Shown here: positions 24,965 through 35,654 of the stretch, in pieces
Layout: every line of letters starts with the position of its first letter
Numbering within the stretch: position 1 is the first letter of the stretch
Source: Homarus americanus
Lineage: Eukaryota > Arthropoda > Malacostraca > Decapoda > Nephropidae
Assembly (NCBI RefSeq): GCF_018991925.1
Contig: NW_024722158.1
Location: forward strand, 3,960,558 to 4,024,557
Direction of reading: 5' to 3'
Length of the DNA: 64,000 nucleotides
Notes under the pieces: generated by a model
What the model was told of the DNA's origin: nothing
The model's database searches: none
The model's input: only the letters and a program-made list of their open reading frames with translations
Translations under genes and position numbers: made by a program

Positions 24965-25060
24965 CTCCATTACCACCATCAACACCGCCATCAACACCAC
25001 CATCAACACCACCATCAACACCACCATCAACACCACCATCAACACCACCATCAACACCAT
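24965..25060. repeat. CACCACCATCAA 12-bp repeat
   Basis: About seven nearly perfect 12-bp units. Confidence 0.95.
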
Positions 25061-25267
25061 TTTTTAACGTAATTATTTTCCCACTGTTTTGACCAATTAA
25101 GTCATGACAACAAATATAGGTTTTAATTACCCCCATTAACTGGTAGAGACTAATTAAGAAGTTGTAATAATTTACCTGGGCTTTGTTTATCCTACCTGTG
25201 GGGGTGGGAGGGGCTATTATTGTCAGCTGTGTCTGTCTGTCTTATGTTTGTTCGTACCTATGTAACT

Positions 25268-25350
25268 TAATAATAATAATTAACGGTTTATTGAAAAGTT
25301 CTGCAGCCCGAAGGCTGAAAATATACATTGGACATAAATGACTTATTACA
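25268..25350 (-). mobile_element. LINE-like 3' tail with UUCG hairpin (copy 2)
   Basis: On the minus strand the tail reads GTAATAAGTCATTTATG..TATATTTTCAGCCTTCGGGCTG, then AATAAACCGTTAATTATT and ATT repeats. The hairpin at 25304-25317 is a perfect five-base-pair stem closed by a TTCG loop. It is nearly identical to the plus-strand copy at 58.7 kb. Confidence 0.75.
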
Positions 25351-25439
25351 TACATTGATGGTTTAACAAAAGCCTTCATTAGAGAAAGGTGAAGGAACAT
25401 ACAGTGAACATACAGATTAATGTAGGTGTTGAACAGCAA

Positions 25440-25606
25440 ACACGTAGTGTAGTAACTCCCTCCCAGATGGTGTTAGGAGGGACCTCACGTGGTGTAGTAG
25501 TTCCCTCACAGATGGTGTTATTAGTGACCTCACGTGTAGTAATTCTCTCACAGATAGTGTTATGAGGGACCTGATGTGGTGTAGTAATTCCCTCACAGAT
25601 GGTGTT
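25440..25606. repeat. 44-bp tandem repeat, left part
   Basis: About four units of GTAGTAATTCCCTCACAGAT with GGTGTTATGAGGGACCTCACGTGGT. The array is interrupted by a LINE fragment and resumes at 26218. Confidence 0.92.
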
Positions 25607-26217
25607 AAGAACATAAGAAAATAAGGAGTCTGCAATAGGCCGGATGGCCTGTGCATGGCAGCTCTATCATCCATGAATTTATCTAGCCTCCTTTTAAAAC
25701 TTTCCAGTGTTCCAGCACTTACTACAAAGTTGCTAAGCTTGTTCCACTCGTCCACCACCCTATTTGTGAACCAGTTCCTTCCTATCTCCCTCCTAAACCT
25801 AAACTTATCCAACTTAAATCCGTTGTTCCGAGTCCTATCCTGCTCGGATATTATAAGAACTTTTTCTATATCCCCTTTATTGATTCCTTTCACCCACTTA
25901 AATACTTTTATCATATCTCCCCGCACTCTTCGTCTTTCTAGGGAATGCAAGTTTAGTTTCTTTAACCTATCTTGATATGGAAGGTTTCTAAGTCCCGGAA
26001 TCATTTTCGTCATTCTTCGCTGCACCGATTCCAGTGAATTGATATCCATTCTATAATAAGGGCACCAGAACTGAACCGCATAATCGAGGTGCGGCCTGAC
26101 TAGCGCAAGATATAGTTGCAATAAGACCTCTGCACTCTTATTACTTACACTTCTAGATATAAAACCTAATACTCTGTCTGCCCTATTTCGAACATTAACG
26201 CACTGTTTTCTAGGCCG
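25607..26217 (-). pseudogene. non-LTR retrotransposon reverse transcriptase, C-terminal fragment
   Basis: The minus strand is open across about 200 residues that look like the C-terminal part of a CR1/L2/jockey-type reverse transcriptase, the region after the catalytic palm. Recognisable phrases are LVRPHLDYAVQFWCP, ESVQRRMTKMI and the basic LERRRVRGDMI, followed by a region around FRFRREIGRNWFTNRVVDEWN. The catalytic YxDD, endonuclease and ORF1 are absent, so this is a 5'-truncated dead copy. Its 3' end (TTCTTATGTTCTT on minus) matches that of the relative at 27.0 kb. It sits inside the 44-bp array, so insertion followed growth of the array. The open frame continues into repeat sequence at both ends, which is not part of the protein. 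Confidence 0.8.
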
Positions 26218-26290
26218 TAGGTGTAGTAGTTCCCTCACAGATGGTGTTATGAGGAGCCTCACATGAAGCTGTAACAACCCATTCACTACG
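26218..26290. repeat. 44-bp tandem repeat, right part
   Basis: GTGTAGTAGTTCCCTCACAG unit and a partial further unit, continuing the array split by the LINE fragment. GGTGT occurs at both junctions and may be a short target duplication. Confidence 0.85.
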
Positions 26291-26324
26291 TGGTGTCGTA
26301 GCATCATGGGTACACCACGTGGTT

Positions 26325-26396
26325 TGGTGTACACTGGGCAGTCCCATTTACACCCAACCCCTATTGCTCATATATCCATCCAACCTGTGTATTGGG
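26325..26396 (-). mobile_element. small fragment of a second LINE family
   Basis: ACTGGGCAGTCCCATTTACA and the following CCCAACCCCTATTGCTCATAT match 27067-27125, the 3' region of the LINE fragment at 27.0 kb. Confidence 0.7.
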
Positions 26397-27022
26397 TATC
26401 TGTCTGCGTCTGTCTGTCTGTCTCCGTTAAATCAGTGTTTCACGACGTTATGTACCTAAGTGTAGACACACATTGATGAGACAGTTATTTATTTAGTTCA
26501 GGCCGGGGCGGGTCAAAGGTCAGGGGTCAGGGTGTGACTTGACCTCTCCATCACCACAGGGGGTGACTACTTCTGTTTTACTGGTTAAGGTTGGTTAGGT
26601 TAGGTTAGGTGTTTCTCTTTATGGTATGAATCGACCAGTGAGGGAGGGGATGGGGCAAGGGAGGGAGGGAAAGGGGAGTGGTGAGTGAGGGGAAGGAATA
26701 GGGGAGGGGTTAGCAAAAATGTGAGGTAAATTTTTAGCTGCAAATGTGTTGGTGGGGAGCTGTGATTTGACAGGTACAGAGGCCACTACTGCTGGGACGG
26801 TAGTGTTGTATGCTGGGTCACCTGTTGTAGTGTGTGTGTGTGTGTGTGTGTGTTTCTTTCTCTGTCAGCTCTTACTCCATCTTCGTGAGGTCTACTTGAG
26901 GTCGTCCTCCAACCCATGTCATTGACTATGTTGCCTTTCCTCCTCCTCCACCTACTTCTCCCCCCACTCCCCCTCTCTTTTATACCTTACATTCGGTCTG
27001 TCTGTCTGTCTGTCTGTACCAC
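26397..27022. other. no gene seen
   Basis: Mixed DNA with a short TTAGG block at about 26590-26610, GGGAGGG-rich DNA at 26640-26710, a GT run near 26830 and a GTCT run near 26998. Confidence 0.5.
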
Positions 27023-27440
27023 AAGAACATAAGAATGGAGTGAACTGCAGCGGGCCTATTGGCCCACACTGAGCAGTCCCATTTACACCCAACCCCTATC
27101 GCTCATATAAGCATCCAGCCTCTGTTTGAAGCTATCCAGCGTATTCGAGTTAATGATGATATTTTGTAACTTGTTCCATTCATCCACTACTCTATTTCCA
27201 AACCAATGTTTACCTATTTCGCGCCTAAATCTAAATTTGTCTAATCTAAAACCATTGTTACGAGTACCTTTGTAATGTCCCCTTTATTCAGCCCTGACTT
27301 CCATTTATACACCTCTATCATATCACCCCTGACCCTCCGTCTCTCGAAGGAGTGCAAATTAAGATGGTAACCTATCTCTGTGCTCAAGGTTCCTCATGCC
27401 CGGGATTAGCCTTGTCATTCCCCTCTGAATTCTTTCCAAG
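27023..27440 (-). pseudogene. LINE reverse transcriptase 3' fragment (second family member)
   Basis: On the minus strand this carries the same C-terminal layout as 25.6-26.2 kb: a region equivalent to the Trp-containing FxNRxVDxWN motif, the ending that includes the GPIGP-like segment, and a terminus TTCTTATGTTCTT. No frame stays open for long, so it is more decayed. The plus strand begins AAGAACATAAGAATGGAGTG. It is related to, but clearly diverged from, the neighbouring copy. Confidence 0.7.
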
Positions 27441-27720
27441 AACATACAGTATAATATATTCCTGTGTTTCATTTTAACATTATATATTTTTATCTTTTTC
27501 TGTGTTTTATTTATTTGTTTATTTTCAAGTTTTTCGTATATTCTTCCATCATATAAATGTATTAAATAGCTTTTATGTTATATTAGAACCCTAGTTATAT
27601 ATTTCTGTTATATAAAAGAACAAATATATCAGTCTACGCTATATTAAATCATCTAATATATCTGTTATACTGACTATAGCTGTTATAACAAAATGTCTAA
27701 TATAATGACTTTATTTTTCA

Positions 27721-27762
27721 GGTAAGGTGTGAGAAGTTGCCAGTCACCGCGAGAGGTGCACC
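27721..27762 (+). other. possible 42-nt exon
   Basis: A pyrimidine tract ending TTTTTCAG precedes 42 open bases, followed by GTAAGTG, a strong donor. The encoded 14 residues are not recognisable. A tandem array starts immediately downstream. Chance occurrence is likely enough that I give this little weight. Confidence 0.15.
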
Positions 27763-27769
27763 TGTAAGT

Positions 27770-28090
27770 GTTGATGATGTTATACAGGTGTTGATGTTCT
27801 ACAGGTGTTGATGTTATACAGGTGTTGATGTTATACAGGTGTTGATGATGTTATACAGGTGTTGATGTTATACAGGTGTTGATGTTATACAGGTGTTGAT
27901 GTTATACAGGTGTTGATGATGTTATACAGGTGTTGATGTTATACAGGTGTTGATGTTATGCAGGTGTTGATGTTATACAGGTGTTGATGTTATACAGGTG
28001 TTGATGATGTTATACAGGTGTTGATGTTATACAGGTGTTGATGTTATGCAGGTGTTATACAGGTGTTGTTGATGCTATACATGTGTTGTA
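27770..28090. repeat. ACAGGTGTTGATGTTAT tandem repeat
   Basis: About 16 units of 17 bp, some extended by GAT to 20 bp. A regular pattern of one long unit per several short units hints at higher-order structure. Confidence 0.94.
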
Positions 28091-28227
28091 CAGGTATTGC
28101 TTATGTCCAGGTGTTGTACATGTGTTGTTGACGTTACATACTGTACCTTTACGGACAGGTGAACTAATTTGGGTGCGGGTGGTGATGCTGAGTACTGTAG
28201 CTTGTGTGTGACCTTGTTGATGTGTTG

Positions 28228-28284
28228 TGGGTCTTCTGCCTCACACACACACACCTACCTGCCTGCCTGCACACACACCTGCCT

Positions 28285-28319
<35 letters not shown>

Positions 28320-28320
28320 A
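28228..28320. repeat. CA and CCTG-rich microsatellite cluster
   Basis: ACACACCTGCCTG modules and a pure CA run. Confidence 0.85.
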
Positions 28321-28650
28321 CAACTACTAATTCTTGGCCTCCCTGTGTGTGAGAGAGACCCCAACAACACCTCTCAACCCCCTAAATATAGACACAGTTA
28401 ATTAGGTGGTATTAATAGCTCAGAGAGAGAGACTCGTGTGTCAGTCGGAAACAAAAGGTGTTAAAATATCTTTGTCTTTTATTTACTGTAATTATTAATG
28501 GTGTATAATTAGCACCATTGTTATGCCACGTCACCATCGATAAGTGGACCAGTGTGTATGTTTGTGTGTGTGTTTACATGTCTGTACTGCGTGTACCTTG
28601 TATCTTACATAATTTTCATATGTGTGTATGTGATTTTTTGGTGTAATCTT

Positions 28651-28651
<1 letters not shown>

Positions 28652-28697
<46 letters not shown>
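28652..28697. repeat. (CA)n microsatellite
   Basis: Pure CA, about 22 units. Confidence 0.96.
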
Positions 28698-28698
<1 letters not shown>

Positions 28699-28819
28699 TC
28701 TATAGTTAATCTATACAGTAAGTAGACTCTATGTTTCTTATGTTTTGGTATTGAATGCTTTTGTCAATCAAGCAACCCACTCCCCGGTTTCACCATATGT
28801 AACCTATCACCTCTTCATT

Positions 28820-28884
28820 GTATATTTTCAGCCTTCGGGCTGCTATGCTATCTTAATAAACCGTTAATTATTATTATTATTATT
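28820..28884 (+). mobile_element. LINE-like 3' tail with UUCG hairpin (copy 3)
   Basis: TATATTTTCAGCCTTCGGGC with the stem completed by TG (hairpin 28829-28842), then TAATAAACCGTTAATTATT and ATT repeats. Plus-strand orientation. The upstream sequence differs from copies 2 and 4, so only the tail is clearly shared. Confidence 0.72.
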
Positions 28885-28894
28885 TACCTGCCTT

Positions 28895-28895
<1 letters not shown>

Positions 28896-28927
<32 letters not shown>
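28896..28927. repeat. (CA)n microsatellite
   Basis: Pure CA following the ATT tail of copy 3. Confidence 0.93.
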
Positions 28928-28929
<2 letters not shown>

Positions 28930-29575
28930 GTTGGTGATCTTAACAGAAAAAATTTCTTCAAACTGTGAGGAAATTTAATGTTTGAGATAAAAAGACTAAG
29001 AGAGACTTACGGACCGGAAGCCTCGCTAACACGTGACCTGGGTCAGGTGTTATTGTGTCTCTGTCCGACCTACAACGGCGTAGGCTGCCAACATACCCTT
29101 CTCTCTCTCTCTCATGCTTACACATTTCTCTCTCTATCACCTTTCTTCTCACTCTCCCACCACCCCTTCCATCCTTCCTCTCCCTGACTGTCTCTTTCTC
29201 CCTGTTTCCCTCTTTCCCACTGTCCCTCTCTCCCTCTTTCCCTCGTCCTCCCCATCCTCCCTCCGTCCCAATGTCTCTCTCTCCCTATTTCTCCCCCTCC
29301 ATGTTCTTCCCCCTACTTGCTCACCCTCCCCATCTTTCTCTCCCTCTCTCCCTCTCACCCTCAGGGCTCATATGAATAAGTATTTTCTGTAGGTGTATTA
29401 ACAATAAAGATTTTTGAAGTCTCTTATTTTCCAGTTGACTTTGACTATTTATTTTTTATTTTTCTCTTTATTAATTTTTTCATCTTTATTCATTATTCTT
29501 GTTTGACGTTTTATGTTGGTTTATTTCTTGTTTATTTTTAGTTTTACAGTTTTTTATTTAAACTTTGTGTTGATC
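28928..29575. other. no gene supported; pyrimidine-rich tract
   Basis: CTCTCTCCC-rich at 29098-29365, then T-rich DNA. Ser/Pro frames here are compositional. Confidence 0.55.
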
Positions 29576-29578
29576 GAC

Positions 29579-29640
<62 letters not shown>
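29579..29640. repeat. (CA)n microsatellite
   Basis: Pure CA, about 30 units. Confidence 0.97.
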
Positions 29641-29643
<3 letters not shown>

Positions 29644-30104
29644 ATGGTAAGAACATACAGACAGACAGACAGGCGATAGTACATAATTAAAACAAATTCT
29701 TTAATTTGTACACCAATTAGTACACCTACCACAATTAGTTCACCCAATGTGTACATGAATCACTAGTTACCAGTACAGTAAGGTCCACCAAGCCGTAGTA
29801 TGAGGTGGAGGGAAGGTACAGTACTTGTTGGCACACAGTTGAGCACAAAAACAGATCTGAATTATGTAAATATATGTTGGTGGTGAAGGCCTTACCAAGC
29901 TGCCTCTGTTACGGCCGTCTTATCTAACCTAACTTACTGTATGTGGTTAACTTTGGTATAAGTACGTGTTTAAGTGTAAAGTACAGTACAGGTGTGGTAC
30001 TGTCCAGGTGGTGACTGTAATATAAAGTACAGGTACAGTGATTAATTATTACATTTGCTCAGGTGTTATCGGAAGGTTACCTGTATTTCTGAGTACAGGG
30101 TAGT

Positions 30105-30147
<43 letters not shown>

Positions 30148-30505
30148 TATTAAAGGAAAGACGAAAATAGTTGAGATGTGATGAAAATATGTGGAGGGAG
30201 ACGAAATGAGAGAGAGAGAGAGAGAGAGGGTAGGTGTGCGCGCAGCCCCCTCCTCTCTCTCTCTCTCTCTTTATCCTCCCTCCTCCTCCCATCTCTTTCC
30301 TCTTCCTCCTCATCCTCCTCTATTCCACATAACTACTCCTCCTCCTCCTCCTCCACATTCTATAAGGAGGAGGAAGAAGATCAGAGTTTAAACACAGATG
30401 ACACATTACCCACTTATAAGCCCTCTCATTGGTCCAGTGGTGTTATCTCTCGACCAATCAGAATTAGTCTTGAGTGTCATCGGCACCAAAAGAAAGAAAA
30501 AAGTT
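29641..30505. other. no gene supported
   Basis: Mixed DNA with GT at 30106-30144, GA at 30208-30228, CT at 30254-30272 and CTCCTC tracts to about 30355. Confidence 0.5.
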
Positions 30506-30664
30506 ACGTCTGTCTGTCCGTCTGTTTGTCTGTCTGTCTATCTGTGTCTGTTTGTGTCTATCTTTTTGTTTGTCTTTTGTCTATCGATCTGTCTGTATCT
30601 CTGTCTGTCTGTTTCTGTATATCGGTTTGTCTTTGTACATGTCTGTCTGTCTGTCTGTCTCATT
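30506..30664. repeat. GTCTGTCTGT degenerate tetranucleotide repeat
   Basis: Imperfect (GTCT)n with TATC and TTTG interruptions. Confidence 0.88.
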
Positions 30665-30867
30665 ACGAGTAAAAGTAACTAAAATATTCTTAAACTGTAT
30701 GAAATGGAGGAAGGAGGAGGTGAAGACGAGAGAGGATGAGGAGAGGAAGAAGGAAAGGTCAAGGGTCGCGAATCTTCCTTCGCGAAGCCACACACAGCTG
30801 ATGACAACCACAACCACAACTATCACAACTACTACTATTACTATTTTTTATTACTTTTTTTAAACGT

Positions 30868-31062
30868 GGCCTCCAGCCTCCCCCTATAGCCACACCTTCG
30901 CCACAAGAACAACAACAACAACTAATATTACAACAACAACTGTTATTATTTGTCATAACCACAACTACTAGTACTACAACTATCACTACTACTACTACTA
31001 CTATTATTTTTTTTATTTATTTATTGGCCCCCAGCCTCCCCCAATAGCCACACCTTCGCCAC
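30868..31062. repeat. 37-bp direct repeat pair
   Basis: A segment ending CTATAGCCACACCTTCGCCAC at 30868-30904 recurs as CCAATAGCCACACCTTCGCCAC at 31026-31062. Between them lie ACA/ACT triplet repeats. Confidence 0.8.
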
Positions 31063-31123
31063 CATTTTATTACCTTAATATTAAATATCCTAATACATAA
31101 GTAGCTATCTTATCTGTGTTGAG

Positions 31124-31856
31124 TTAGATGAGCCGCAGATCTATGCGGCATTCAGTGACTGTAGCCTCATAGTCAATATCTGCAACTGTTGTCGGCTTTG
31201 GGGCCGATGCTCTCGTTCCCCTGAGGCAGAGCAAAGCCGACCGAAGGAGAGAGAAGGACAGTCGACATCTCATCCAGGCTGTAACATAACTTCTGGGCTG
31301 CTGCTTCTGTTCGGATATCACCTCCGCGAGTCTGGCATAGAGGCATCTTGCACTTGGTCCCATCCCACCTGCCTTGATCAACGTTCTGAATTCTCTCCCC
31401 ATATGTCCTTATCTTGTCGTTCTCGTTCCTCCTGTGTGCAGCATCGAGAGCTAAGTTACGGTGACATGCGGCCATGGGATAAAAAATCCTGATGTCGAAG
31501 AAGGCTCGCTGTCCCCGCGTCCAGAATCCTCTAGCACTGACGTCAACACGGGCTTCGTTGGATGTGTTTGAAGTCCTATGTTGGAAAATCTTACCGTCCA
31601 ATGGAGGGAGGGTCGGTTCTACCCTGACATCACGGCAGATTTCCTTCAACATATTTGCTATGAGATCCCTTACTTCGTCATGCATCATGCATATGAAGCC
31701 CCCTTTCTTGCACACCATGGCGTGATCGACGTCATAGGAAGAGCCACACACGCACTGGGAGGGCAAACCTTCTACTGGCCTACCGTACCTTAGAGCATTG
31801 AGACTGAAACCATTTGCCCTTATCGGTAACGTAGTTAACCAGTTCGAGGCGCCCAC
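31124..31856 (-). pseudogene. retroelement-type ORF fragment, frameshifted
   Basis: Two overlapping minus-strand frames together resemble a conserved C-terminal module found in many repetitive, retrotransposon-like ORFs of cnidarians and crustaceans. It starts with GASNWLTTLPI, continues with a possible zinc site (QCVCG, then DHAMVCKKGG), then RVEPTLPPLDGK, ARVDVSARGFW and RAFFDIRIF. It moves into the second frame near 31380-31400 and ends with RCRLSFSLLRSALLCLRG. Compared with the family as I recall it, a short stretch after GFSLN is missing. The break and the truncation at the minisatellite (31860) mark it as a dead copy. The family placement is from memory; its exact superfamily is uncertain. 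Confidence 0.6.
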
Positions 31857-31859
31857 CTC

Positions 31860-32105
31860 CTGTGCTACCCTGCCACAACCCTTTCCAACCCTGCCACAAC
31901 CCCTTCAAACCCTGCCACCACGCCTTCCAATCCTCCCTGCCACCACGCCTTCCAATCCTCCCTGCCACCCTCCCTACCACCCTCAGCCTGCCACCCTCCC
32001 TTCCACCCTCAGCCTGCCACCCTCCTTACCACCCCTGCCACCCTCCCTACCACCCTGTCACCCTCCCAACCACCCTCAGCCTGCCACCCTCCCTGCCACC
32101 ACGGT
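31860..32105. repeat. CCTGCCACCCTCCCTACCA minisatellite
   Basis: About a dozen imperfect CCTGCCAC-led units, abutting the retroelement fragment. Confidence 0.92.
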
Positions 32106-32154
32106 CTCGGTGTTGTGGATAGGAATGAAAACATATTCTGGCAGCCTTTAGAGA

Positions 32155-32925
32155 TGACATGAATGGTGAATGTGACGCTGTGGTGGTGAATGTGGGGCTG
32201 TGGTGGTGAATGTGACGCTGTGGTGGTGAATGTGGGGCTGTGGGTGGTGAATGTAGCGTATTGCCAGGTGGAATGTAGCGCTGTGGTGGTGGAATGTGAC
32301 GCTGTGGTGGTGAACAGTGGTGGTGAATGTGACGCTGTAGGTGAATGTAGCGCTATGGTGGTGAATGTAGCTGTGGTGTGAATGTGATGCTGTGGTATAA
32401 GCGCTGTGGTGGTGAATGTACGCTGTGGTGGTGGAATGGGCCGTGGTGGAATGCAGCGCCGTGGTGGTGAATGACGCTGCAGGTGAATGACGCCGCAGGT
32501 GAATGTAAATGTGGTGGTGAATGCGGGCGCTGTGGTGGCAGGACGCTGTTGTGGTGAATGTAGCGCTGTTGTAAGAATGTAGCGCCGTTGTGGTGAATGT
32601 AGTTGCTGTGGTGAATGTAGCGCTGTGGTGGTGAATGTGACGCTGTGGTGGTGAATGTAGCGCTGTGGTGGTGAATGTGACGCTGTGGTAGTCAGCTGTG
32701 GCAGGAATGTGACGCTGTGGTGGTGAAATGTGGGGCCAGGTGGTGAATGTGGGCTTGTAAGATGGGTGCTGTGGTGGTGAATGTTGTGGTGAATGGGCTG
32801 TGGTGGTGAAATGGGCTGTGGTGGTGAATGTGGGTGCTGTGGTGTGGAATGTGGCGCTGTGGTAAGGAATGTAGCGCTGTGGTGGTGATTGTGATGCCTT
32901 TTAATGGTGAATGTAACCCATTAAT
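32155..32925. repeat. 20-bp GAATGTAGCGCTGTGGTGGT satellite
   Basis: Roughly 35 units of a 20-bp consensus with frequent small indels between 32380 and 32800. The irregularity may be biological or an assembly/consensus error. Confidence 0.93.
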
Positions 32926-32933
32926 AGTGTTAG

Positions 32934-32937
<4 letters not shown>

Positions 32938-32968
<31 letters not shown>

Positions 32969-32996
32969 GGGGAGAGAGAGAGAGAGAGCGTGTTGT

Positions 32997-33058
<62 letters not shown>

Positions 33059-33121
33059 TTGTGGGAGAGAGAGAGAGAGAGAGAGTTGTGGAGAGAGAGA
33101 GAGAGAGAGTTGTGGGAGAGA
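32938..33121. repeat. (GA)n with GTTGTGG interruptions
   Basis: GA runs separated by periodic GTTGTGG(G) inserts, that is, a GA microsatellite with minisatellite structure. Confidence 0.93.
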
Positions 33122-33284
33122 GCATGTTCAAAGGAGGGAGAGAGGAGATGGTGTGCATGTGTATTGATCCTATATTTTGTTGGGTCATGTTGGGGGTGGG
33201 GGAGGGTAGGGGGGCGCGGTCAACCATCTGTGTCGTGCCTCTTAGCTCTTCTTGGGTGTCTAATAAATACTTCTTTAATCTCTT

Positions 33285-33290
<6 letters not shown>

Positions 33291-33340
<50 letters not shown>

Positions 33341-33350
33341 CTCTCTCTGA
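33291..33350. repeat. (CT)n microsatellite
   Basis: CT run of about 60 bp with one CG change. Confidence 0.96.
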
Positions 33351-33489
33351 CCGGGTCTTGTTGACCTAGGCCAGGCTTCTGTCTTCAGGAAGAGAAGTGA
33401 CGTCATAGGAGGGCTTCTGGATTGATGACGTCACAGAGGGTCCTGGATTATGTGAGGTGAATTACGTATACTGACTGTACTCAGTCGCC

Positions 33490-33615
33490 ACACATGGTGG
33501 TATGATGGCCAAACATGTTGATGACCACACATGTTGGTGGCCAGGCCACACATATTGGTTACACATGATGGCCACACAAGTTGAGGACCACTTATGTTGG
33601 TGGCCCCACATGTTT
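33490..33615. repeat. CCACACATGTTGGTGGC degenerate repeat
   Basis: Six to seven loose units of CCACACATGTTGGTGG. Confidence 0.8.
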
Positions 33616-33898
33616 GTGGCTAAATCATTATGTAAACACACAAGGTGACCTGATGTCTACTCAATATTGTCATCAGGTCAGAGGTCAAATAATACGACAT
33701 AGTTATATTTCCCTACTTAGGATTCATGATCAATTTAGACAATTCTTCAAACAGATGTTACTTATAACTCTTGATTATAGAAGGGGGATTATTAATAATT
33801 ATAGATAGGGGCTTAATAATTAGTGTTAGTTTGTTACAGGTCAAAGGTCGTGTATAATTAGTGAGGTTGTGTTTAATTGGTTCCTGAAAATAGATAAT

Positions 33899-33899
<1 letters not shown>

Positions 33900-33995
<96 letters not shown>

Positions 33996-34022
33996 TTATT
34001 TATTTATTTATTTATTTATTCA
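33900..34022. repeat. (GT)(AT)n(TTTA)n compound microsatellite
   Basis: GT, then about 80 bp of AT, then TTTA repeats. Confidence 0.97.
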
Positions 34023-34519
34023 TTACAAATATAAACCAACTGAAGACTAATATATATTTTCTCAAGTTTTTTTTGTAACATTTAATACCGTAAAAAAAAT
34101 ATTCTCGTATTTCTGGTCATTTGTCGAGGATTAATCGTATCTCAGGTTATGGGGTCAAAAAAATTATCATACATTCTGAATTTTAAAAGATAAATTCCCA
34201 TGTCCTGCACTACGGAATACCTGAACTCTCGCCAATTCCGCAAAAATTCCCTAATTGGCGAACTGGAGCATGAAATATATGGTAATTAGGAAGTTAGAAT
34301 GTCGATGTTGGTCCCTCCCTGGGCACAGCCAACGTCTCTGGCACTCCTGGTAGTTAATGTGGCACTGTGTTGTGTGTGTGTGTATTCATGTCTGTGTTTT
34401 ATCGTTTGTGTATGTTTCTTGACGTGTGTTTGTTCTTTTATATGTATGTGTACGTGTATGTGTGTTGTGTACGAGTTTAATTCTTGTGTAAATCCTTAGA
34501 TATGTGTACATGTGTGTTT

Positions 34520-34550
<31 letters not shown>

Positions 34551-34993
34551 GTGTATTGACGTTGGTTGAGGAGGCTGGGTGAGGAGCTCTTCTCTCTCTC
34601 TCTCTCTCTCACTAAACCACACCCACACCCACACACAACCAGCACCACTAAAACACCTGGCCGCTTCCACACCCACACACGCCCACACCTAAGCCCACAC
34701 ACACACACACACAAACACACACACATACATCATACTAGTTTTTATTCGTGTTTTTCTATGTTTTATCTCTTCTGATTTTTATTGTTTTTTTTCATACATT
34801 CAGTTATCAAAATTGTGTCCTATTTCACTATTTATCAAAGATTTCTCTCATTTTCTGTTTATTTCATTCAAGTTTTATTGTTTTGTATCGATTTTCATAT
34901 ATTTTATTTGTTTCGGATTTTGTTCCATTGTTTGTTTTACATTAATCTACGCTTTCGCTAACATATATTTTGTTTCTTTTCTTTGCAGGTGAG

Positions 34994-34995
<2 letters not shown>
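34023..34995. other. no gene seen; small hairpin and short repeats
   Basis: A 9-bp-arm hairpin (TCGCCAATT / AATTGGCGA) lies at about 34230-34263. GA at 34520-34550, CT at 34590-34610 and CA-rich DNA at 34617-34725. The rest is AT-rich. Confidence 0.5.

Positions 34996-34996
<1 letters not shown>

Positions 34997-35035
<39 letters not shown>
34997..35035. repeat. (GT)n microsatellite
   Basis: Pure GT, about 19 units. Confidence 0.96.
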
Positions 35036-35036
<1 letters not shown>

Positions 35037-35120
35037 TGAGGGAGGCTGATGCTCTACACCAGCTTGTTGCGGTTTTGTAAGTGTTCCTGAAGTGCTTTTC
35101 TTCATCAGTATTTTCTTGTA

Positions 35121-35460
35121 AGTGCTCCTTAAGTGCTTCCCTCCAACATGCTCCTTGCAAGTGCTCCTTAAGTGCCTCCCTCCAACATGTTCCCTGCAAG
35201 TGATCCTTAAGTGCTTCCCTCCAACATGTTCCCTGCAAGTGCTCCTTAAGTGCTTCCTTCCAACATGTTCCCTGCAAGTGCTCCTTAAGTGCTTCCCTCC
35301 AACATGCTCCTTGCAAGTGCTCCTTAAGTGCCTCCCTCCAACATGTTCCCTGCAAGTGATCCTTAAGTGCTTCCCTCCAACATGTTCCCTGCAAGTGCTC
35401 CTTAAGTGCTTCCTTCCAACATGTTCCCTGCAAGTGCTCCTTAAGTGCTTCCCTCCAACA
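35121..35460. repeat. 39-bp satellite with four-unit higher-order repeat
   Basis: Eight full 39-bp units and one partial, starting at 35121, 35160, 35199, 35238, 35277, 35316, 35355, 35394 and 35433. Variants at three positions make units 1-4 repeat as 5-8: CTCCTTGCA at the end of units 1 and 5, GCCTCC in 2 and 6, GATCC in 3 and 7, CTTCCTTCC in 4 and 8. The last duplication therefore copied a 156-bp block. 39 is a multiple of three, so both strands are open with a 13-residue repeat. A protein is not excluded but nothing else supports one. Confidence 0.97.
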
Positions 35461-35654
35461 ATATAACACTTTATTCTGTCTTTGTAGTCTTGTTCAAAAC
35501 TTTACTTAGAATTTGATTTGTTTTAATGTTTATTTTTATGTATGTTATATAAATTGTGTTTGGTGCGTTAAGTAAACATTTCAGAGGCATAGTGTTAACA
35601 AGGAAACATTTTACAAGTGTTTAAGCTGTAAATACAGTATGTTGTGTTGATGGG

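Noticed and set aside
35121..35460. Repeat protein with a 13-residue period
   Set aside because: Both strands are open because 39 is a multiple of three; no promoter, intron structure or flanking coding sequence supports a gene.
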